A stretch of 64,000 nt of DNA from Candidatus Nitrospira kreftii (lineage in GTDB: Bacteria > Nitrospirota > Nitrospiria > Nitrospirales > Nitrospiraceae). The stretch covers positions 1,922,001-1,986,000 of the forward strand of contig CP047423.1 of assembly GCA_014058405.1 (NCBI GenBank), read 5' to 3'. Both the position numbers and the translations under genes were made by a program. Positions 1 through 9,484 of this stretch are shown piece after piece; the first letter of the stretch is position 1; every line of letters starts with the position of its first letter. A model generated the notes under the pieces. It saw only the letters and a list, made by a program, of their open reading frames with translations. It was not told where the DNA came from and ran no database searches.

Positions 1-113
1 TGTCCCGCTTCATCGACCAGCACGATAAAAGGCTCCATTTCCCGCGTTTCTCCACGGAACCAGTACCATCCGGACCGAGTCGGTATCTCACTACTCCAAC
101 GATAGATCGCCAT
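1..113 (-). CDS. Unrecognised protein, N-terminal 37 codons only
   Basis: The reverse strand opens an ATG at 113 preceded by a good ribosome binding site (GAGGGAGAG a few bases upstream) and stays open to the left edge. The visible residues start MAIYRWSSEIPTRSGWYWFR and continue to VLVDEAG. Tryptophan/tyrosine-rich starts of this kind occur in small hypothetical proteins, but the fragment is too short to assign. It is divergent from the helicase gene that begins at 208, so the roughly 95 bases between them should hold both promoters. Confidence 0.5.
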   Translation of the reverse strand, partial: MAIYRWSSEIPTRSGWYWFRGETREMEPFIVLVDEAG

Positions 114-207
114 CGTCTCTCCCTCAGCTCTACAGAGTCTCGGCATTCCTTCTTGTCTTTACTTTTTGGTACAGTCTGTTCAACCTGATTTGAGACCCTA
201 TCACGTC

Positions 208-2727
208 ATGCTGCCACTTCCAATAGAAGAGGTCCTGCCCTCGATCCGACAAGCCTTGGAAACTTGTCCAAACGCCCTCCTCACCGCGCCACCAGGCGCT
301 GGAAAGACGACTCGGGTTCCGCTCGCACTTCTTGCAACGTCCTGGTTATCTGGGAAAAGAGTCTTGCTGCTTGAGCCGCGGCGACTCGCTGCGAGAGCCG
401 CCGCCCATCGTATGGCGGAGGAGATCCAGGAGCGCGTTGGTGAAACCGTCGGCTACCGGATGCGGCTCGACACAAAGATCGGACCGAAGACCAGAATCGA
501 GGTCGTCACGGAGGGGGTTCTCACCCGGATGCTCCACCAGGACCCATCACTGGAGGGCTATGGCATTGTGCTATTCGACGAATTCCACGAACGGAGTCTG
601 CAAGCCGACATCGGGCTCACCCTCTGCCTCGAAGCGCAACGGCTGTTTCGCCCTGATCTTCGCCTGCTCGTGATGTCTGCGACCTTGAATTGTGGTTCAG
701 TCAGCCATCTCTTGGGCCACGCCCCGATCATCACCTGCGAAGGCCGGATGTTTCCGGTGGAAACCCGATATCTTGATCAACCGCTCACCGGACCGCTTGA
801 CCGCGCCGTCACGCAGACGATCAAGCGCTCCCTCGTGCAGGACCATGGGAGTCTGTTGGTATTTCTTCCAGGCATGGCCACGATCCGTCGCATCGAACGG
901 ATGCTGCTGGACGCGGACCTTGGATCATCAATACAGATAGCGCCGCTCCATGGTGAACTCCCCCAAGCGATGCAAGATGCAGCCATTCGACCGGCGGCTC
1001 ACGGATCGAGGAAGATCGTACTCGCCACATCTATTGCCGAAACCAGTTTGACAATTGACGGAATACGCGTGGTGATCGATGCAGGCTGGTTACGCCTGCC
1101 TCGTTTTGATCCACGCTCCGGTCTCACTCGCTTGGAGACGGTCCGAATCACCAAAGATTCTGCTGCGCAACGTCGTGGCCGAGCAGGACGACTCGAGTCA
1201 GGGATCTGCTACCGGTTGTGGACCGAAAAGGAACAAGCCGCGCTGGTTGCCCATCGTCCACCGGAGATTTTGGAAGCTGACTTGGCGCCACTGACGCTTG
1301 ACCTCGCCCAATGGGGCACACTGGATCCGGAGGAATTATCCTGGCTCACGCCACCACCTCGTGGAGGAATCAGCCAATCCAAAGAGCTGCTTGTTCGGCT
1401 CGGAGCATTTTCTTCTGACGGACGCCTGACTCAACATGGTCGGCAAATGGCCGCGCTTCCGCTGCATCCTCGTCTGTCGCACATGATCATCCAGTCCGGG
1501 CCACTGGGATTGACTGGCCTCGCGTGCGAGGTGGCGGCGCTGCTCAGCGAGCGCGATATCGTGCCGGAGGTCCGTCACGATCAGAACCACGATCTCCGCA
1601 TCAGGCTGGATCTGCTCCATGGACAACACGAATCCGTCGGACTGCCGGTGAATCGAGCCACAGTTGAACGGGTGAAGCGGACAGCGCAGCTATGGCGCCG
1701 ACAGCTCAACGCACTACCCGTCAAGGAGAACGACGACGGGCACGACCCCTCGCAGGCAGTCGGGGTGTTGTTGGCGCTGGCCTATCCTGATCGGATTGCG
1801 CAACGACAGGCTGGTGAGGAGGCACGCTATCGGCTGGTCAACGGTCGTGGCGCGCAGTTCAGTGGACCGAATCCTTTGGCGGCAGAGCCATTCTTGGTTG
1901 TCGCTGATCTGGATGGCAGTACACCGTGGGCTCGGATTCATCTTGCTGCTCCAATTACAAGAGAGGAAATCGAATCGCTCTATCACGACCAACTCGTTGT
2001 GGAGGAATCGGTGAGCTGGGATAAGGCGAGTGGTGCCGTTCGAGCCTCTCGCCGACAGAAACTCGGCGCGGTGGTGACTACGGACGAGGCCATCTCTGAA
2101 CCTGACCAAGTCCATATCCGTAACGCCGTCTTACACGGAATTCAACAAGTAGGACTTGAATCTCTATCCTTCACTAATGAGCTTCAGAAGTGGCGGGCTC
2201 GGGTGATGTGGGTCCGGCATATAGAGGGATCTCACTCAGACTGGCCCGATCTTTCAAATGAAGCGCTGCTGACCACAGTGGGCACGTGGCTCAGTCCATA
2301 CCTGACTGGAATCACCACGGTCGATCGGCTCAAGCGACTCGACCTTACCCCACCGCTGCAAGGCCTTCTCACGTATGAGCAGCATAGGCGCCTCGATCAG
2401 CTCGCTCCAACCCATCTCGTCGTGCCGAGTGGATCCCGCCTCCGAATCGACTATGAACAGCCAGAATTGCCCATCCTGGCGGTACGCCTCCAAGAAATGT
2501 TCGGATGCAAAGAGACTCCGCGGGTCGGGAATGGAAAAATCTCCGTCATGCTGCATTTGCTTTCGCCCGCCGGACGGCCGGTGCAAGTCACGCAGGATTT
2601 AGCAGGATTTTGGAAGCGGGCCTACCATGAGGTCCGGAAAGAACTACGCGGTCGCTATCCGAAACACCACTGGCCGGATGATCCACTCAATTCCATTCCA
2701 ACTGCGAAGCCGAAACGGCGACGCTAA
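208..2727 (+). CDS. hrpB: ATP-dependent helicase HrpB (DEAH/RHA family)
   Basis: A superfamily 2 RNA-helicase-like ATPase of the DEAH/RHA type; the cellular role of bacterial HrpB is poorly known. From the ATG at 208 the protein has 839 residues, about the family length. Visible motifs: Walker A GAGKT (residues 30-34), DEFH (124-127), SAT (157-159), the ATSIAETSLTIDGI stretch and QRRGRAGR (321-328), followed by the HA2/OB-like region and the HrpB-specific C-terminal domain. An in-frame TTG at 166 would add 14 residues, but the ATG start gives MLPLPIEEVLPSIRQAL, which matches the usual HrpB N terminus. The C terminus ends in a basic KPKRRR tail. It stands alone on the plus strand and converges on the DUF1232 gene six bases away. 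Confidence 0.93.
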   Translation: MLPLPIEEVLPSIRQALETCPNALLTAPPGAGKTTRVPLALLATSWLSGKRVLLLEPRRLAARAAAHRMAEEIQERVGETVGYRMRLDTKIGPKTRIEVVTEGVLTRMLHQDPSLEGYGIVLFDEFHERSLQADIGLTLCLEAQRLFRPDLRLLVMSATLNCGSVSHLLGHAPIITCEGRMFPVETRYLDQPLTGPLDRAVTQTIKRSLVQDHGSLLVFLPGMATIRRIERMLLDADLGSSIQIAPLHGELPQAMQDAAIRPAAHGSRKIVLATSIAETSLTIDGIRVVIDAGWLRLPRFDPRSGLTRLETVRITKDSAAQRRGRAGRLESGICYRLWTEKEQAALVAHRPPEILEADLAPLTLDLAQWGTLDPEELSWLTPPPRGGISQSKELLVRLGAFSSDGRLTQHGRQMAALPLHPRLSHMIIQSGPLGLTGLACEVAALLSERDIVPEVRHDQNHDLRIRLDLLHGQHESVGLPVNRATVERVKRTAQLWRRQLNALPVKENDDGHDPSQAVGVLLALAYPDRIAQRQAGEEARYRLVNGRGAQFSGPNPLAAEPFLVVADLDGSTPWARIHLAAPITREEIESLYHDQLVVEESVSWDKASGAVRASRRQKLGAVVTTDEAISEPDQVHIRNAVLHGIQQVGLESLSFTNELQKWRARVMWVRHIEGSHSDWPDLSNEALLTTVGTWLSPYLTGITTVDRLKRLDLTPPLQGLLTYEQHRRLDQLAPTHLVVPSGSRLRIDYEQPELPILAVRLQEMFGCKETPRVGNGKISVMLHLLSPAGRPVQVTQDLAGFWKRAYHEVRKELRGRYPKHHWPDDPLNSIPTAKPKRRR

Positions 2728-2732
2728 CCTGA

Positions 2733-3038
2733 CTATACCCGATTGCGGTTCTGCTCCCACACTCGAAATGCTGCCAAGTCTTGCCCGATGCTATGGAGCA
2801 GCAATGCCAACACCGCTGCATCATCGATCAGTCCGATTCCTGGAATAAAATCCGGCATGAGGTCAATGGGACTCACGATATAGAGCAGGGCCGCGGCAAG
2901 CGACACGATCGTGCGCATCGAGAGCCCTCTGTAGCTGCCACGCTTCCAGGCTTTGAGCAATCGAGCCAACAGAGGAAGGTCGGACCAGAGACGGCTGATC
3001 ATTCGCAGGATCTCAAAGAATCTCGTGGATACGCTCAT
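2733..3038 (-). CDS. DUF1232 (YkvA-like) small membrane protein
   Basis: A 101-residue protein with the DUF1232 signature: a hydrophobic segment carrying LLYIVSPIDLMPDFIPGIGLIDD, where the SPIDLxPDFIPxxGxxDD pattern is the family hallmark, followed by a short helix. The family is membrane-associated and of unknown function. The ATG at 3038 is chosen because AAGGGAGGTGAAG lies just upstream; a GTG two codons earlier would lie inside that site. It is a single gene, convergent with hrpB. Confidence 0.85.
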   Translation of the reverse strand: MSVSTRFFEILRMISRLWSDLPLLARLLKAWKRGSYRGLSMRTIVSLAAALLYIVSPIDLMPDFIPGIGLIDDAAVLALLLHSIGQDLAAFRVWEQNRNRV

Positions 3039-3134
3039 CTTCACCTCCCTTGTGGCGTGGCGCCTCTGACAAGATCAATCTCCGGAAAGATGACACACAG
3101 AATACCAAACACCTCGTGGTTTAGGAAGTGGGCG

Positions 3135-3644
3135 TTAACTAAACAATGTCGCCAATACCCTGTGAAAGGCCTGTATCGCTGAGACCACTCCACCTGGCTC
3201 TTTCTGGAGCCGACTCCCCAAGACAAAGATCGTATCTCGGCCGAACGGCGCGCTCAGCTCGGCGAGTCGTTCCGGTCCGATTCGTCCACCAACCGCCGGC
3301 ATGGTCGATCTGAGTTGTCCCCAGGGCTTCCGACCGCCATTCGCGACCGATAAACACTCCTCTTGCGACATTGGGTAGTCAGAACCGAAGGCCGGATAGA
3401 TGGTGATGTCGGCGCCAGCCAGCCGAGGCAGGAGTCCGTACAACGCAGATGGCGCAAGACCGTTCCGCTGATTCCCGATGGATGCGCCGAGGAACGCCGG
3501 GTGGCAGGCAACAGGCAATCTGAGCGCATCATCTGTGCTGATCGCCCGAAGCGCATCAAAACCTATGAGACCAGGAGATTCAGGTCCATCGACATCATAG
3601 ATTGCTGTCAGAAACTCTGACGAACCCGTAGCCTTATCCTCCAT
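3135..3644 (-). CDS. RuBisCO-like protein, stand-alone C-terminal barrel portion
   Basis: A 169-residue product that matches only the C-terminal half of the alpha/beta barrel of RuBisCO-like (form IV, DK-MTP-1-P enolase type) proteins. It shows the GLIGFDALRAI strand, the HPAFLGA segment (RLPs have H-P/R-A-F here), NGLAPSALYGLLPRLAGAD, and a phosphate-loop-like PAVGGRI stretch. The N-terminal domain and the part of the barrel with the carbamylated-lysine motif are absent, and the last glycine-rich phosphate loop is degraded (VLGSRLQ). It nevertheless has a good start: GAGGAG five bases before the ATG at 3644, 27 bases after the OPT gene stop. It is either an expressed remnant or a reduced family member. 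A catalytic role is unlikely without the missing residues. Confidence 0.7.
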   Translation of the reverse strand: MEDKATGSSEFLTAIYDVDGPESPGLIGFDALRAISTDDALRLPVACHPAFLGASIGNQRNGLAPSALYGLLPRLAGADITIYPAFGSDYPMSQEECLSVANGGRKPWGQLRSTMPAVGGRIGPERLAELSAPFGRDTIFVLGSRLQKEPGGVVSAIQAFHRVLATLFS

Positions 3645-3670
3645 CGCAACTCCTCATTCTTCGGCTACTG

Positions 3671-5662
3671 TCACGATCCTGAGTCAGTAGTGAGGGTGCG
3701 CTTATTCGCTCGTGAGCCGACCGCAATCCGATACAGAAGCCATGCGACCAGCATCATCACGACCAGGCCAGGCCAACCACCCAGCGGAGGCGAGGCAAAT
3801 ATACTAAACGGATCAGAGGCCAGATCAGGCCAGAGTCCTGAGAGCGCGATGGGCATCGCCAACATGATGCCCATCAAGGCCTCACCGGTAATCAGTCCGG
3901 CGGAAAAGAGCAACCCTGACTGTGACGGCTCAAGTCTGCCTCCTAATTTTCTGCTCGCCAACCCTCCAATCACTCCACCAAGAACAATAGCCGCAGAGAG
4001 TTTCAGCGGAAGATAGATCCCAAGCGCTACCGCCAGGACCGGAAACCGAAATGCGCTTCCGCGACGTTCTTGCAGGCGATCTACCATAATTACCAGCGCA
4101 CCGATCGTCGCTCCCAGACCCACAAGCGGCCATGGTAGACCAGCGCCAAATACACTCCGTGTTAGGTTCGCCATGAGGGTCGCTTGCGGGGCTGTGAGCG
4201 GATGAGGATGGCTGCTTGTTGGTTCGCCTATCCCGTACTTAGCTTGGAGCAGGGAGAGCACCGGGACCAACACTAGGGCCCCGGTTACCACACCGAGAAC
4301 TTGCATGACTTGTTGTTTCCATGGTGTCGCTCCGACTAGATGACCCGTCTTGAGGTCTTGTAAATTGTCTCCGCCCATGGCGGCAGCGCAGCAGACGACG
4401 GCTCCGACCACTAACGCAGCGGCCGGTCCAGCGGGGTGTCCAGCTCCCAGGAAGAGGAGCAGCAAGAGTGCGGCCATCATGATCGTGGCAATCGTCACTC
4501 CGGACACGGGATTGCTGGAACTTCCCACCAAGCCGGCCATATAGGCTGCGACCGACGAGAAGAGAAACGCGGCGATTGCCATCACAAGAGTCATGACTAT
4601 ACCGATCAACCAGCTGTCCACAACTCGCGAATAGATCCATACCATCGGGATCAGTGAGAGCACCAATGACACGACAATCCACGCGAGCGACGCATCCTGT
4701 TCCGTGCGGGTTAATCTCAGGCGTGGTTTCATCGATCCAGAGGCGCGGTAGCCTGCTCGGAGTGTCTGCAGGCTGTTCCAGACCGGCTCGCGCAGTCTCG
4801 TCAAGGTCCACAAGCCTCCGGTTAACATCGCACCGATTCCGACATACCGAATCTGCTCACTCCAGATCGCCATGGCGGCCGCCAGTCCCGTCCGTTCGTG
4901 AGGCAATCCATAGAGGAGTCCATACGTTGGCATCAAGAACACCCATCCGATGACGCCACCAAGAAAGACTACAATAGCGGTTCGCAGTCCCAAGATAAAA
5001 CCCACGGCGAGCAACGCCGGTGAAAGATTCAGGCCTCCATAGAACACGGTCTTTCCGACCTGCGCGGCAGCTTCCAACGAATCTGTCCACAATCGCAGGC
5101 CGCTCTCGCCGAGTTTCACCGATGCACCTAACACGGCGGAAGCCAACAATGATCGAAACGGCGCCGTCGAATCTCGAAGGCGAGCAGAATTTCGATCCAC
5201 TGCGGCCACCTTCAACACTTCCGCCGTGGCTACCCCTTCGGGAAAACGCAAGCGAGCCGTGACAATAAGCGCGCGGCGTAATGGAATGGTAAAGAGTACA
5301 CCCAGTACCCCTCCGACGGTCGCAATGAGAACCGTCTCCCAATAGTCGAAGTCCGACCAATAGCCGACCAGGAGGAGCGCGGGAATCGTAAAGATGACAC
5401 CCGCAGCCAGAGCCTCGCCGGAAGATGCGGCGGTTTGCACGATGTTATTCTCGAGAATGTTGGAGTTGCGGAACAGACGCAAAATCGCCATGGACGCAAC
5501 GGCTGCCGGAATGGAGGCGGACACCGTCATTCCTGCAAACAATCCCAGGTAGGCATTGGCTGCAGCTAGGACGGCGGCAAGAATCACCGACAACACAACT
5601 GCTTTGACGGTAATTTCAGGGAGTCGGACTGTGGCCGGGACGACAGGCTGGTCGTCTTTCAT
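3671..5662 (-). CDS. OPT-family oligopeptide/metal-chelate transporter
   Basis: A polytopic inner-membrane protein of about 663 residues with roughly 15 hydrophobic segments. It matches the bacterial OPT family, which imports peptides or siderophore-like iron chelates by proton symport. Family landmarks are the early AANAYLGLFAGMTVSASIPA segment, SSNPVSGVTIATIM in the middle, and MGGDNLQDLKTGHLVGATPWK after it. A TTG four codons upstream (5674) is open, but the ATG at 5662 gives a normal short cytosolic N terminus; neither has a strong ribosome binding site. The RuBisCO-like fragment follows 27 bases downstream and is probably co-transcribed. The actual substrate cannot be read from the sequence. 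Confidence 0.88.
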   Translation of the reverse strand: MKDDQPVVPATVRLPEITVKAVVLSVILAAVLAAANAYLGLFAGMTVSASIPAAVASMAILRLFRNSNILENNIVQTAASSGEALAAGVIFTIPALLLVGYWSDFDYWETVLIATVGGVLGVLFTIPLRRALIVTARLRFPEGVATAEVLKVAAVDRNSARLRDSTAPFRSLLASAVLGASVKLGESGLRLWTDSLEAAAQVGKTVFYGGLNLSPALLAVGFILGLRTAIVVFLGGVIGWVFLMPTYGLLYGLPHERTGLAAAMAIWSEQIRYVGIGAMLTGGLWTLTRLREPVWNSLQTLRAGYRASGSMKPRLRLTRTEQDASLAWIVVSLVLSLIPMVWIYSRVVDSWLIGIVMTLVMAIAAFLFSSVAAYMAGLVGSSSNPVSGVTIATIMMAALLLLLFLGAGHPAGPAAALVVGAVVCCAAAMGGDNLQDLKTGHLVGATPWKQQVMQVLGVVTGALVLVPVLSLLQAKYGIGEPTSSHPHPLTAPQATLMANLTRSVFGAGLPWPLVGLGATIGALVIMVDRLQERRGSAFRFPVLAVALGIYLPLKLSAAIVLGGVIGGLASRKLGGRLEPSQSGLLFSAGLITGEALMGIMLAMPIALSGLWPDLASDPFSIFASPPLGGWPGLVVMMLVAWLLYRIAVGSRANKRTLTTDSGS

Positions 5663-5789
5663 CGGGAAGGGCAAGCAGTGAAGGCACAGCAGATGGAAGA
5701 TAATGGCGAGAGAGTTTTAGTCATGGTTACTCGGCAAAGATCAATTTGAATGTTCATGATGTCAGCGTCGCACACAACCGTACCAGATT

Positions 5790-7045
5790 TCAGACTATGG
5801 CATGATCCACCAGAACCGTTTCAGCCGCCTTGCGTCCTGATACCAATGCGCCATCAAGAGTGCCGCTCTCCCGGTAATCACCGCAGAGATACAACCCATC
5901 GGCCACACGAGAAGGCGTCCCGCCCTCAGAGGAAGGAAGCAGATCCACTGGAGGCAGTGCGCGGCGGATTCGATCGGTCCGTAGATGACGCCATTCATCC
6001 ACCTGTCGCCCGAACCACGATCGTAAGAATTCACGCACAACGTCTGGAAGATTATCGTAGCGCTCCGTGTGATCCGTCACCGTTGTGGAGATGAGGGCGC
6101 GTCCATTCGGCGCGTATGAGGGGGCAGCCTCGCTCAACACGCAGACCGTATTGACCAGTCCATTACCCGCTCCATTGAGCATCAACCAAGCTCCGTGTTG
6201 TGGTGGAGCCGGCGCATCAAAATAGATCGTGGTCGAGACTCGTGCCTCCCTACCCGACACACCCTCACCACGTAACCGAGACGCAGTCTCGTCATCTGTC
6301 GCAATCACCAACACATCTCCCGAGAGTGTTTCACCGGATTCCAGCAGTACGTTGCCTTCATCGATCTGCTGCACCCGCTGGTTCAGGCGAATCGTTCCTG
6401 GTGGTAACGTCTCCGCAAGCTGTTGTGCGATCGCGCCCATGCCTTTTCGCGGCAGCGCGGTCCCCCCTCGTGCGAATGCCGCCCAGACATGTTCAAACAC
6501 CCAGTATGGGGTTGCCAGCGCGGTCTCCAAAAAGACACCACTGAGAAATGGCTGAAAAAACGCGTGAGCATCGCCTCTGAAAACCCAAAAGACTTCAGAC
6601 CTTTGCTTGTCGATTGGGCCGACCCACCGGCCACGGAGCAAAGCCGATGTTGCAGAGCGCTCTGGCGAAGTCGAAATGCCAAATATTTGTCGGCGAACGA
6701 GCCGATGGGGTTGAACAAGGTCGACAGGAGATCTTGTGGACATCGCAACGGATCACTGACACGGTAAAAGCGCCCGCCGTAGCGAATCATCGCCCCTGGA
6801 TGAAAGGGTTTCAGATCAAGGGCTCTATAATCCAGTGTTTTGCGTGCTTCCGGGTAACCGGCAAGAAAGACCTGAAATCCGTGGTCGAGTTGGAATCCCT
6901 CCAGACTGTCCGTCCTCGCGCGCCCGCCGACACCATCTGAACTTTCAATCACGACGCAAGTGACACCTGCTTCAGTGAGGCGACGGGCACAAGCCAGCCC
7001 CGCAAGTCCGGCACCGATAATGACTGTGCGGGGCGTTGCCGTCAT
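5790..7045 (-). pseudogene. FAD-dependent amine-oxidase-family oxidoreductase, interrupted by one frameshift
   Basis: Two overlapping reading frames together make one flavoprotein of about 418 residues. The first frame (7045 to about 6555) begins MTATPRTVIIGAGLAGLACA, a Rossmann GxGxxG FAD site, followed by GVGGRART and HGFQVF, as in protoporphyrinogen-oxidase/amine-oxidase proteins. The second (about 6560 to 5790) carries the continuation QPFLSGVFLETALATPYWVF and ends with the C-terminal FAD motif YLCGDYRESGTLDGALVSGR. The switch lies at a run of six A (six T on the coding strand) at 6555-6560. One more T would restore MLTRFFQPFLSGVF. Both halves are otherwise intact, so this is either a recent mutation or a homopolymer error in the assembly. 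Confidence 0.85.
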
Positions 7046-7115
7046 CGTGATCTATTGTAAAGAGAGTCAGGGAGAAAGAAAACCATGCCTATCCGATACA
7101 CATTCTTTGGCCGTA

Positions 7116-8858
7116 CTATTCACGAAATAATCGGACCGGTACCTTCCGGCCTTTGATGCGAACACGACCCAGGATTTCAACGATGCCGGCGGCCATGGAT
7201 TCCGGAACATCGACAATGGAAAACCGATCTTCAATTTCAATGGCGCCGATGACGTTGGAGCGGACCTTTGCCTCGTTGGCGATGGCCCCCACAAGATCGC
7301 CCGGCCTGATCCCTACCTCGCGTCCAGCCCCAATATATACCCGTGCCATGCCGGCCTGTCGCTGTCCCTGACGTGGTGGCCCTGTCGGCTGACGATCCGA
7401 TCGGGAGGATAGGGTGCGAGACCGGTCATCGTAGCGACCAGCCTGACGGACCGGCCTTCCGAATTCAGGCTGCCGAGCAGGCATTCCGGGAATCTCTTGT
7501 TCTGGACGCTCCCCACCTTGGGCCCGAACAAGCAGCTTGATCGCGGCTGCGGCCACGTCGGCCGATGAATGGGAGGCGACCAATCGATCGACGAGTGGCG
7601 CAAACCCATCGAGTTTTCCATCTTGCAAGACCTCGACCATGGCAGCCTGTATACGTTCCAACTGTTTGGCGCGGAGATCGGCCACGCTGGGCACCGGCAC
7701 AACTATGACCTGAGCCTTTGTATGTTGCTCGATACTCCGTAAAAGCCGTTGTTCACGGGGATCGAGGATCGTGATCGCCGCACCTTCCCGTCCGGCTCGA
7801 CCGGTGCGGCCGATTCGATGGACATAGACCTCAGCGGAGGACGGCAGATCGTAGTTGATCACATGAGATACCTGTGGAATATCCAATCCGCGCGCGGCGA
7901 CATCGGTCGCAATCAGTAGCTCTGTTTGTCCGGCTTTGAACGCTTGCATGACGCGGTCACGCTGCCCTTGACTCATGCCGCCGTGGATGGCCTCGGCCCG
8001 ACACCCGCGGGCAGTCAGCATTGCCGTGACCTCATCGACCTCCAACCTTGTGCGGCAAAACACGAGCGCGGACTTTGCACCGGCCACGTCGATCACACGG
8101 GCCAGCGTGGCCGCTCGATGGGGTCTGGCCACGATATAGGCTGTCTGCTTCACACGCGGGGCAGTACCGGCCTTGACCGGTTCCTTGGCGATCGTAATCT
8201 CGACCGGATTGTGGAGATGCCGGTGGGCGATTGAACGAATTCTCGGCGGCATCGTTGCAGAGAACAAGGCGGTCTGTTTCGTCTTGGGTGTTTGTTGCAA
8301 AATGGCATCGAGATCATCTGCGAATCCCATATCGAGCATTTCATCCGCTTCGTCCAGAACGACGATCTGTACATGCTCCAGTTTGAGGACCCCCCGACGA
8401 ATGTGATCGAGGGCTCTGCCGGGAGTCGCCACGACGATATCCACTCCGCGCTTGAGTGCGTAGAGTTGTGGCCCTATCGCCTGTCCTCCGTAGACCGGCA
8501 GCACGCTGGTTCGTAATTCTTTGCCATAGCGCTGGACTGCTTCTCCGACTTGGATCGCCAACTCTCGCGTGGGAACGAGTACCAGTGCCGACGGGCGTGT
8601 TTTGGAGCCATGACCGATGCGCTGCAGCATCGGCAAGGCAAAGGCCGCCGTCTTCCCCGTTCCAGTGGCGGCTTGTCCGAGAAGATCTCGTCCGGCTAAC
8701 AGTGGAGGAACCGCCTCGCGCTGGATCGGAGTTGGTTCCTCGTAGCCGAGGGCTTCCAGGGTCGTGAGGAGTGACGCCTCCAGCCCTAATGAAGCGAACC
8801 CCGGCGAAAAGCCTGTCGCAGTCGGTGTCGTGGACTCGGAGCGCTGGCTATGTTTCAT
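7116..8858 (-). CDS. DEAD-box ATP-dependent RNA helicase with DbpA-type RNA-binding domain
   Basis: An RNA helicase of about 580 residues, probably acting in ribosome assembly or mRNA turnover. Visible are the Q motif PTPIQREAVPP, Walker A ATGTGKT (about 64-70), DEAD (169-172), SAT (200-202), the HRIGRTGRAGR motif VI, and a C-terminal domain resembling the DbpA/CsdA RNA-recognition fold (ARVYIGAGREVGIRPGDLVG through KVPVRLFRE). The linker near 480-510 is basic and disordered-looking. A GTG at 8894 would add 12 residues; the ATG at 8858 has GGAAAGG upstream, though at a long spacing. No neighbour in the same direction is close enough to make an obvious operon. Confidence 0.92.
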   Translation of the reverse strand: MKHSQRSESTTPTATGFSPGFASLGLEASLLTTLEALGYEEPTPIQREAVPPLLAGRDLLGQAATGTGKTAAFALPMLQRIGHGSKTRPSALVLVPTRELAIQVGEAVQRYGKELRTSVLPVYGGQAIGPQLYALKRGVDIVVATPGRALDHIRRGVLKLEHVQIVVLDEADEMLDMGFADDLDAILQQTPKTKQTALFSATMPPRIRSIAHRHLHNPVEITIAKEPVKAGTAPRVKQTAYIVARPHRAATLARVIDVAGAKSALVFCRTRLEVDEVTAMLTARGCRAEAIHGGMSQGQRDRVMQAFKAGQTELLIATDVAARGLDIPQVSHVINYDLPSSAEVYVHRIGRTGRAGREGAAITILDPREQRLLRSIEQHTKAQVIVVPVPSVADLRAKQLERIQAAMVEVLQDGKLDGFAPLVDRLVASHSSADVAAAAIKLLVRAQGGERPEQEIPGMPARQPEFGRPVRQAGRYDDRSRTLSSRSDRQPTGPPRQGQRQAGMARVYIGAGREVGIRPGDLVGAIANEAKVRSNVIGAIEIEDRFSIVDVPESMAAGIVEILGRVRIKGRKVPVRLFRE

Positions 8859-9163
8859 GGGTGATAGTACTGCCTTTCCGTCGTGAATGAACACATGGTC
8901 ATCGTGAGAGCATTATGCCAATTCATAGGGAGCTGATGTTACGTTGAATGGCGTGACAGCGCAAGGGAGTGTTGTGGCCAATCCAGCCCTGTCGCTGCTG
9001 TAGAGATGACGAAAATCGGCTGAGAGGAATTGGCGGCTGGAGACGGGATCGCGCCAGAATTATGGGCGGACAGGAGAGGCTACCCCCGTCCGCCGAAGGT
9101 CGACCAGAAGCAGGTCTCGCTCAAAACCTATACGACTGGATTATCAGACCGCAGTACCTGCTC
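8859..9163. other. Intergenic, no gene recognised
   Basis: About 300 bases between the DEAD-box helicase start and the end of the small gene at 9164. The short open frames here have no ribosome binding sites or family resemblance. The segment must hold the helicase promoter on its left side, but no clear -35/-10 pair could be picked out. Confidence 0.5.
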
Positions 9164-9484
9164 TCATATCCTTCTCGAAGCCAGGGCACGGACCGATACA
9201 AGCTGGTCTTGCGTCGGGAGAAGAAACATCACTTGTGCAAGCGTCCGATAGGTCTCTTCCAGCTGACGGCATCGATCCACAAACCGACTTGACGACAAAC
9301 GAGGGAAGTAGTCCCGATGCCGTTCATAGAACCGTGCGCGTCGTTTCCAGCGCTCGGCTTTGAAGATGAACAACCTGGTGACCAACTCCAACAGATGCTC
9401 TCGAGATAACCGCATTGCTCCTCCTCTCGCGGGAGCAGAGATGACGGATGTGGATATAGCCAGTCCTTTCGTGACTTCCTTCAT
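9164..9484 (-). CDS. Small basic hypothetical protein with two possible starts
   Basis: An 82- or 106-residue protein of unknown function. The core (MRLSREHLLELVTRLFIFKA, then WKRRARFYERHRDYFPRLSS) is helical, strongly basic and aromatic-rich, with no transmembrane segment. Two in-frame starts both have strong ribosome binding sites: ATG 9484 preceded by CAAGGAGGAATTCGCC, and ATG 9415 preceded by GAGAGGAGGAGCA. The N-terminal extension of the longer form is unlike the core. No family is recognised. Confidence 0.55.
   Translation of the reverse strand: MKEVTKGLAISTSVISAPARGGAMRLSREHLLELVTRLFIFKAERWKRRARFYERHRDYFPRLSSSRFVDRCRQLEETYRTLAQVMFLLPTQDQLVSVRALASRRI

Noticed and set aside
6540-6570. 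Programmed -1 frameshift in the FAD oxidoreductase
   Set aside because: The T run could slip, but no downstream pseudoknot or upstream Shine-Dalgarno-like stimulator was recognised, so a mutation or sequencing error is simpler.
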